Below, one piece after another: positions 61,331-64,000 of a DNA stretch of 64,000 nucleotides. This stretch comes from Peptococcaceae bacterium CEB3 (GTDB taxonomy: Bacteria > Bacillota > Desulfitobacteriia > Desulfitobacteriales > Desulfitobacteriaceae), in NCBI GenBank assembly GCA_001029295.1, contig LDXJ01000055.1:62001-126000 (forward strand), given 5' to 3'. Below the pieces are notes generated by a model, which had not been told where the DNA came from, did no database searches, and saw nothing but the letters and a program-made list of their open reading frames with translations. The translations under genes and the position numbers were made by a program. Numbering within the stretch: the stretch's first letter is position 1; every line of letters starts with the position of its first letter.

Positions 61331-62630
61331 AGGCCGCCGCTTTACTTTTAAGTGTACGCTTTTTGATTGTTGCCAGCGGGTAGAGTCTCATGGGATTTAG
61401 GCATAGTGCGTGGCTTACCCGTGACAAGTCAATCCCCGGACAGGCTTTGCGCAGAATATTAGCTGCCCCGTTTAAGTCGGCGTTTACGGTTTGCCCATCT
61501 GCACTGCGATAGAGTCCCCGTTTTACCCGTTTACCGCTGAACACGTACTTTTCTGTGTGCTCAGGGTCGAATTCCGGCAATAGATCCCGGTCCAGAAAGC
61601 TGGCCTTGGAAGTATAGCTCTCCGTAATCTCTACGTATTCAATGCCGTTCTTTTCACACAGGTACGCCAGAAACCGCCGGAATTTCCAGAAGGGAATCTG
61701 CACAAAGTTTTGATTGTTCACATGCCCGATCTTGATTGCTTGCTTCCAGCCGGGATTCACACCCACCACTACCCGCCCGATCTTGTTGTCGAGGCAATGT
61801 TGCAGAATCAAGTGACCGGCTTTGCTCAGGTAGTCGCGCATGAAGTTTTCCCGGTTGTAAGCGATCAACGCCAGTTTATTGGTTTCGCCTTTGATCCTTT
61901 GCAGGTCTTTTATTGATTGGAGTCTGGAACGTTCCTTGTTGTACCATTGATTGACGGATTTCAGCCGCTTCCCGTCGATCAAAAATGCGGTTCCAGTAGT
62001 ACTAATACCGGCTGCCAGGGTATTTATCCCAAGATCCAGAGCTAAAGTTTCCGGCTCCCCTACAGGCTGGGCCTTATCTGCTGTTTTATACACAAACTCC
62101 GCTTCCAAGAAGCGGGCATGGTGGAGGGGGTTTAGGCGTACCTCACGGAGAGGTTGCTTAGCTATACGATCCGGCACACGAATTGTGATGGTTAAGCCGG
62201 GATGCTCCTGCATGAACCGATTGGACATGGGTATCTGAAAATAGCCGTCGTGAACAGTGATCGCATTGGTGGAACAAAGAAGTTGAGAATAGCCGTCCTT
62301 GGGTAGATACTTGGGAATCTTGACTTTCTCCGCTGGATATTGTCCCAATGCCGCTTTTGTGCTGAGTGCCAGAAACGATTTCATATTTCCATGCGCACTC
62401 TTTAGGATCTGCTGGCTGACTCCGGCTTGGAGCAAGTGGTAGTTCTCATTTGTTTTACACTGATGGTAGAGCTTATTGAAGCTCAGTAGTCTTCCCGTCG
62501 CAAAAAAGTGCTGGCGCAGAGCATAGAGCGCCACATTGCAGAGGTTTTTGGCATACCGATGGAGCAGACACAGAATCTCATATTCTGCTTGCGTAAGCCC
62601 TTTAATGCGTACTTTCTGAGTAGCGAACAT
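61329..62630 (-). CDS. tnpB: TnpB RNA-guided endonuclease
   Basis: This 433-aa RuvC-fold protein has motif I ALDLGINTLAA (D199) and motif III NADLNGAANIL (D385). The usual IVIED motif II is replaced by VVVGVNPGWKQ; a Glu in ITESYTSKASFLD (E337) may be the catalytic acid in its place. No CxxC pairs are present in the C-terminal part, so the zinc ribbon is missing. It is otherwise full length. TnpB cuts DNA guided by the RNA from the element end and so helps keep the element. Confidence 0.88.
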   Translation of the reverse strand: MFATQKVRIKGLTQAEYEILCLLHRYAKNLCNVALYALRQHFFATGRLLSFNKLYHQCKTNENYHLLQAGVSQQILKSAHGNMKSFLALSTKAALGQYPAEKVKIPKYLPKDGYSQLLCSTNAITVHDGYFQIPMSNRFMQEHPGLTITIRVPDRIAKQPLREVRLNPLHHARFLEAEFVYKTADKAQPVGEPETLALDLGINTLAAGISTTGTAFLIDGKRLKSVNQWYNKERSRLQSIKDLQRIKGETNKLALIAYNRENFMRDYLSKAGHLILQHCLDNKIGRVVVGVNPGWKQAIKIGHVNNQNFVQIPFWKFRRFLAYLCEKNGIEYVEITESYTSKASFLDRDLLPEFDPEHTEKYVFSGKRVKRGLYRSADGQTVNADLNGAANILRKACPGIDLSRVSHALCLNPMRLYPLATIKKRTLKSKAAA

Positions 62631-62648
62631 TTCTTTTTCACCCCCTCT

Positions 62649-63050
62649 CTAGTGATCTTGGCATTCTTCGATGTAATGCCGAATGGTTTCTGCCGAGACA
62701 TTCCCGGCGGTACCCACGTAATAGCTTGGTGCCCACAAGGTCCCCCGGCCCGTCTTTTGAGCCAGATTAGGAAACGCCATGAGTACCCGTCTAGCTGACC
62801 AGCCCTTAAATGCTTTTACGATTTCAGCCGGTGCATATTTAGGCGGCGCAGATACAAACAAGTGAACATGATCCGGCATCACTTCCAACGCAATGATTTC
62901 CCACTCCTTTTCCTGCGCTACAGTTTGAAGTGATTCTTCAACCGCCTGAGCTACGTTACCCGTAAGAATCTTGCGTCTGTACTTGGGTATCCATACTATG
63001 TGGTAGTTTGTAAAGTAAGTCGCATGTCGAGTATTTATGCATTTATCCAC
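62649..63050 (-). CDS. tnpA: IS200-type transposase TnpA (Y1 HUH)
   Basis: This 133-aa HUH single-strand transposase has the metal motif HVH (H61, H63 in MPDHVHLFVS) and the nucleophile Tyr in ETIRHYIEEC (Y126). GTG at 63050 gives the standard N terminus (HATYFTNYHIVWIPKYRRKIL). The frame is open to 63146, but the extra residues are not conserved. A TATAAT on the minus strand (63062-63057) lies just before the start, so the message may be nearly leaderless. Confidence 0.9.
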   Translation of the reverse strand: MDKCINTRHATYFTNYHIVWIPKYRRKILTGNVAQAVEESLQTVAQEKEWEIIALEVMPDHVHLFVSAPPKYAPAEIVKAFKGWSARRVLMAFPNLAQKTGRGTLWAPSYYVGTAGNVSAETIRHYIEECQDH

Positions 63051-63166
63051 AGCTTCATTATACCACAAATATTGACTATGTGCATGAGGTTTTTTAAAGA
63101 AAGCGCTCTCATCCCTGGAATCGAATTCCGAGGTTTTCCCGCGCACGTTCTATAATCTGGCTTTTC

Positions 63167-63176
63167 GGGAATACTA
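63167..63176 (+). promoter_or_regulatory. Candidate forespore (sigma-F/G) -10 element of dacF
   Basis: GGGAATACTA fits the sigma-F -10 pattern GGNRANANTW completely. The -35 (GTTCT about 15 bases upstream) is a partial match. dacF is sigma-F dependent in Bacillus. Confidence 0.4.
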
Positions 63177-63204
63177 TGGCCAGACTGTTTAAGGAGGGTT
63201 TGCG

Positions 63205-64000
63205 ATGCGTAAAGGTTTGGCCATTTTGCTCACATTCGTTTTAACCTTAGGCAACCTCGGCTGGATTCGGCCGGCTCGCGCCTTGGGCGTGGAGCTGCAG
63301 ACGGACGCCGTCAGTGCGGTCTTGATGGATGCGGCGAGCGGGAAAATTCTCTGGGAAAAAGATGCTCATCAAGAGCTTCCTCCGGCCAGTGTGACGAAAC
63401 TCATGACTCTTTTGGTGGCAGCCGAAGCCGTCAAGGAGGGAAAGGTCAAACTGACGGACAAAGTGACGTCGAGTGAGAACGCCAGTAAGTTAGGCGGTTC
63501 GCAAATTTACCTCGAGCCGGGTGAAACGTTTACCTTGGAACAATTGCTTTACGCGGTTGCCGTGGGCTCCGCTAACGATGCCTGCGTGGCGGTAGCCGAA
63601 CACATTTGCGGAACCGAAGAGGCTTTCGTGGAGGAAATGAACAAAAAAGCCCAGGAGCTGGGCTTAAAGAATACGCATTTCGTCAATGCTTACGGGTTGC
63701 CGGCCTCGGGCCATTACACGAGTGCGTATGACCTGGCCGTCATGGCCCGCGAGGCTTTGAAATACCCTCTCATCATGCAGCTCACAGGTACCAAAGAGTA
63801 TGATCTGCGAGGTGGCAAATTCAAGCTCTGGAATACCAACAAACTGCTGTGGTGGTATCCGGGAACAGAGGGCTTTAAGACGGGCTGGACGAACGAGGCT
63901 CACTATTGCCTGGCTTCGACCGTCAAACGCGACGGGCTCGGGCTCATCTGTGTCGTCATGGGGGTACCCCAACCCAAGGGACACTTCGCCGAATCTATGA
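63205..64000 (+). CDS. dacF: D-alanyl-D-alanine carboxypeptidase DacF (3' partial)
   Basis: The reading frame runs from ATG at 63205 to the window end without a stop. A signal peptide (MRKGLAILLTFVLTLGNLGWIRPARA) is followed by the penicillin-binding motifs SVTK (S62, K65), SAN (S122-N124) and KTG (K225-G227), which define an S11 DD-carboxypeptidase. AAGGAGGG precedes the start. Location after punA, and before spoIIA in other spore formers, supports DacF, which trims spore peptidoglycan cross-links. Confidence 0.93.
   Translation, partial: MRKGLAILLTFVLTLGNLGWIRPARALGVELQTDAVSAVLMDAASGKILWEKDAHQELPPASVTKLMTLLVAAEAVKEGKVKLTDKVTSSENASKLGGSQIYLEPGETFTLEQLLYAVAVGSANDACVAVAEHICGTEEAFVEEMNKKAQELGLKNTHFVNAYGLPASGHYTSAYDLAVMAREALKYPLIMQLTGTKEYDLRGGKFKLWNTNKLLWWYPGTEGFKTGWTNEAHYCLASTVKRDGLGLICVVMGVPQPKGHFAESM

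Larger units (their letters stand above)
61239..63100 (-). mobile_element. IS200/IS605-type insertion sequence
   Basis: The element holds tnpA (Y1 HUH transposase) and tnpB in the same direction. The right end carries the family-typical hairpin (61249-61268, GCGTT/AACGC) and ends in GGAAGTCAA on the minus strand at 61239. The left end lies between the tnpA start and about 63110; its exact position is not resolved. It separates the CoA-binding gene from dacF. Confidence 0.8.

Overview
The window (about 56-58% GC by eye) looks like a chromosome segment of an anaerobic, endospore-forming Firmicute, most like the Peptococcaceae/Desulfitobacterium-Desulfotomaculum groups. The evidence is a sporulation gene backbone (spoIIIA operon, spoIVB, spo0A, spoIIM, dacF) combined with oxygen-sensitive redox enzymes (a 2-oxoacid:ferredoxin oxidoreductase, NfnAB transhydrogenase, FolD/FchA C1 enzymes) and frequent TTG/GTG starts. 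Gene order from about 11 kb to the end follows the well-known Bacillus/Clostridia order pepP-efp-spoIIIA-acc-asp23-nusB-folD-xseAB-ispA-dxs-tlyA-nadK-argR-recN-spoIVB-spo0A-bkd-nudF-spoIIM-xerD-punA-dacF, with lineage-specific insertions.

Layout. 0-11 kb: a SWIM/SNF2 helicase whose N-terminal third is broken by apparent frameshifts, a nitroreductase, a FAD-dependent dehydrogenase, an MFS exporter, tRNA-Gln(CTG), a secreted two-repeat helical protein, a GtrA-type membrane protein and an APC amino-acid permease. 11-22.6 kb: pepP, efp, spoIIIAA-AG (no spoIIIAH is visible), a CheY-like receiver, then a pyruvate/oxaloacetate carboxyltransferase fused in frame to an AccB-type biotin carrier, and accC. 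22.7-29.6 kb: three Asp23-group envelope genes, nusB, a TsaD-like paralog, nfnAB, folD and fchA. 29.6-30.8 kb: a small accessory pocket (membrane protein of unknown family, solitary YefM-like antitoxin). 30.8-45.2 kb: a CWB2/SH3 amidase, xseAB, ispA, two membrane proteins, dxs, tlyA, nadK, argR, recN, spoIVB and spo0A. 45.2-54 kb: a sigma-54 activator followed by an operon with a good -24/-12 promoter: butyrate kinase, leucine dehydrogenase, a degenerate kinase paralog, a P-loop protein and a four-subunit VOR-type oxidoreductase. This is a ferredoxin-linked branched-chain amino acid pathway in place of the lipoyl Bkd complex. 54-64 kb: a Nudix hydrolase, an endonuclease Q-like protein, spoIIM, ald behind a 14-bp tandem array, a YqzK-like protein, xerD, punA, a CoA-binding protein, an IS200/IS605 element (tnpA + tnpB) and the start of dacF.

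Most notable points: (1) the carboxyltransferase-AccB fusion keeps an internal Shine-Dalgarno and a TTG start exactly where a free AccB would begin; (2) spoIIIAH is missing and a 19-bp tandem duplication runs across the spoIIIAG stop codon at that spot; (3) the sigma-54 promoter and paired GCAA-N4-TTGC sites lie ahead of the VOR operon, which also carries a kinase paralog that lost its active-site motifs; (4) a 30-bp repeat is shared by the pepP and accC 3' ends; (5) the 14-bp array lies upstream of ald; (6) the TnpB has no zinc-ribbon cysteines. No CRISPR array, rRNA or prophage was seen.
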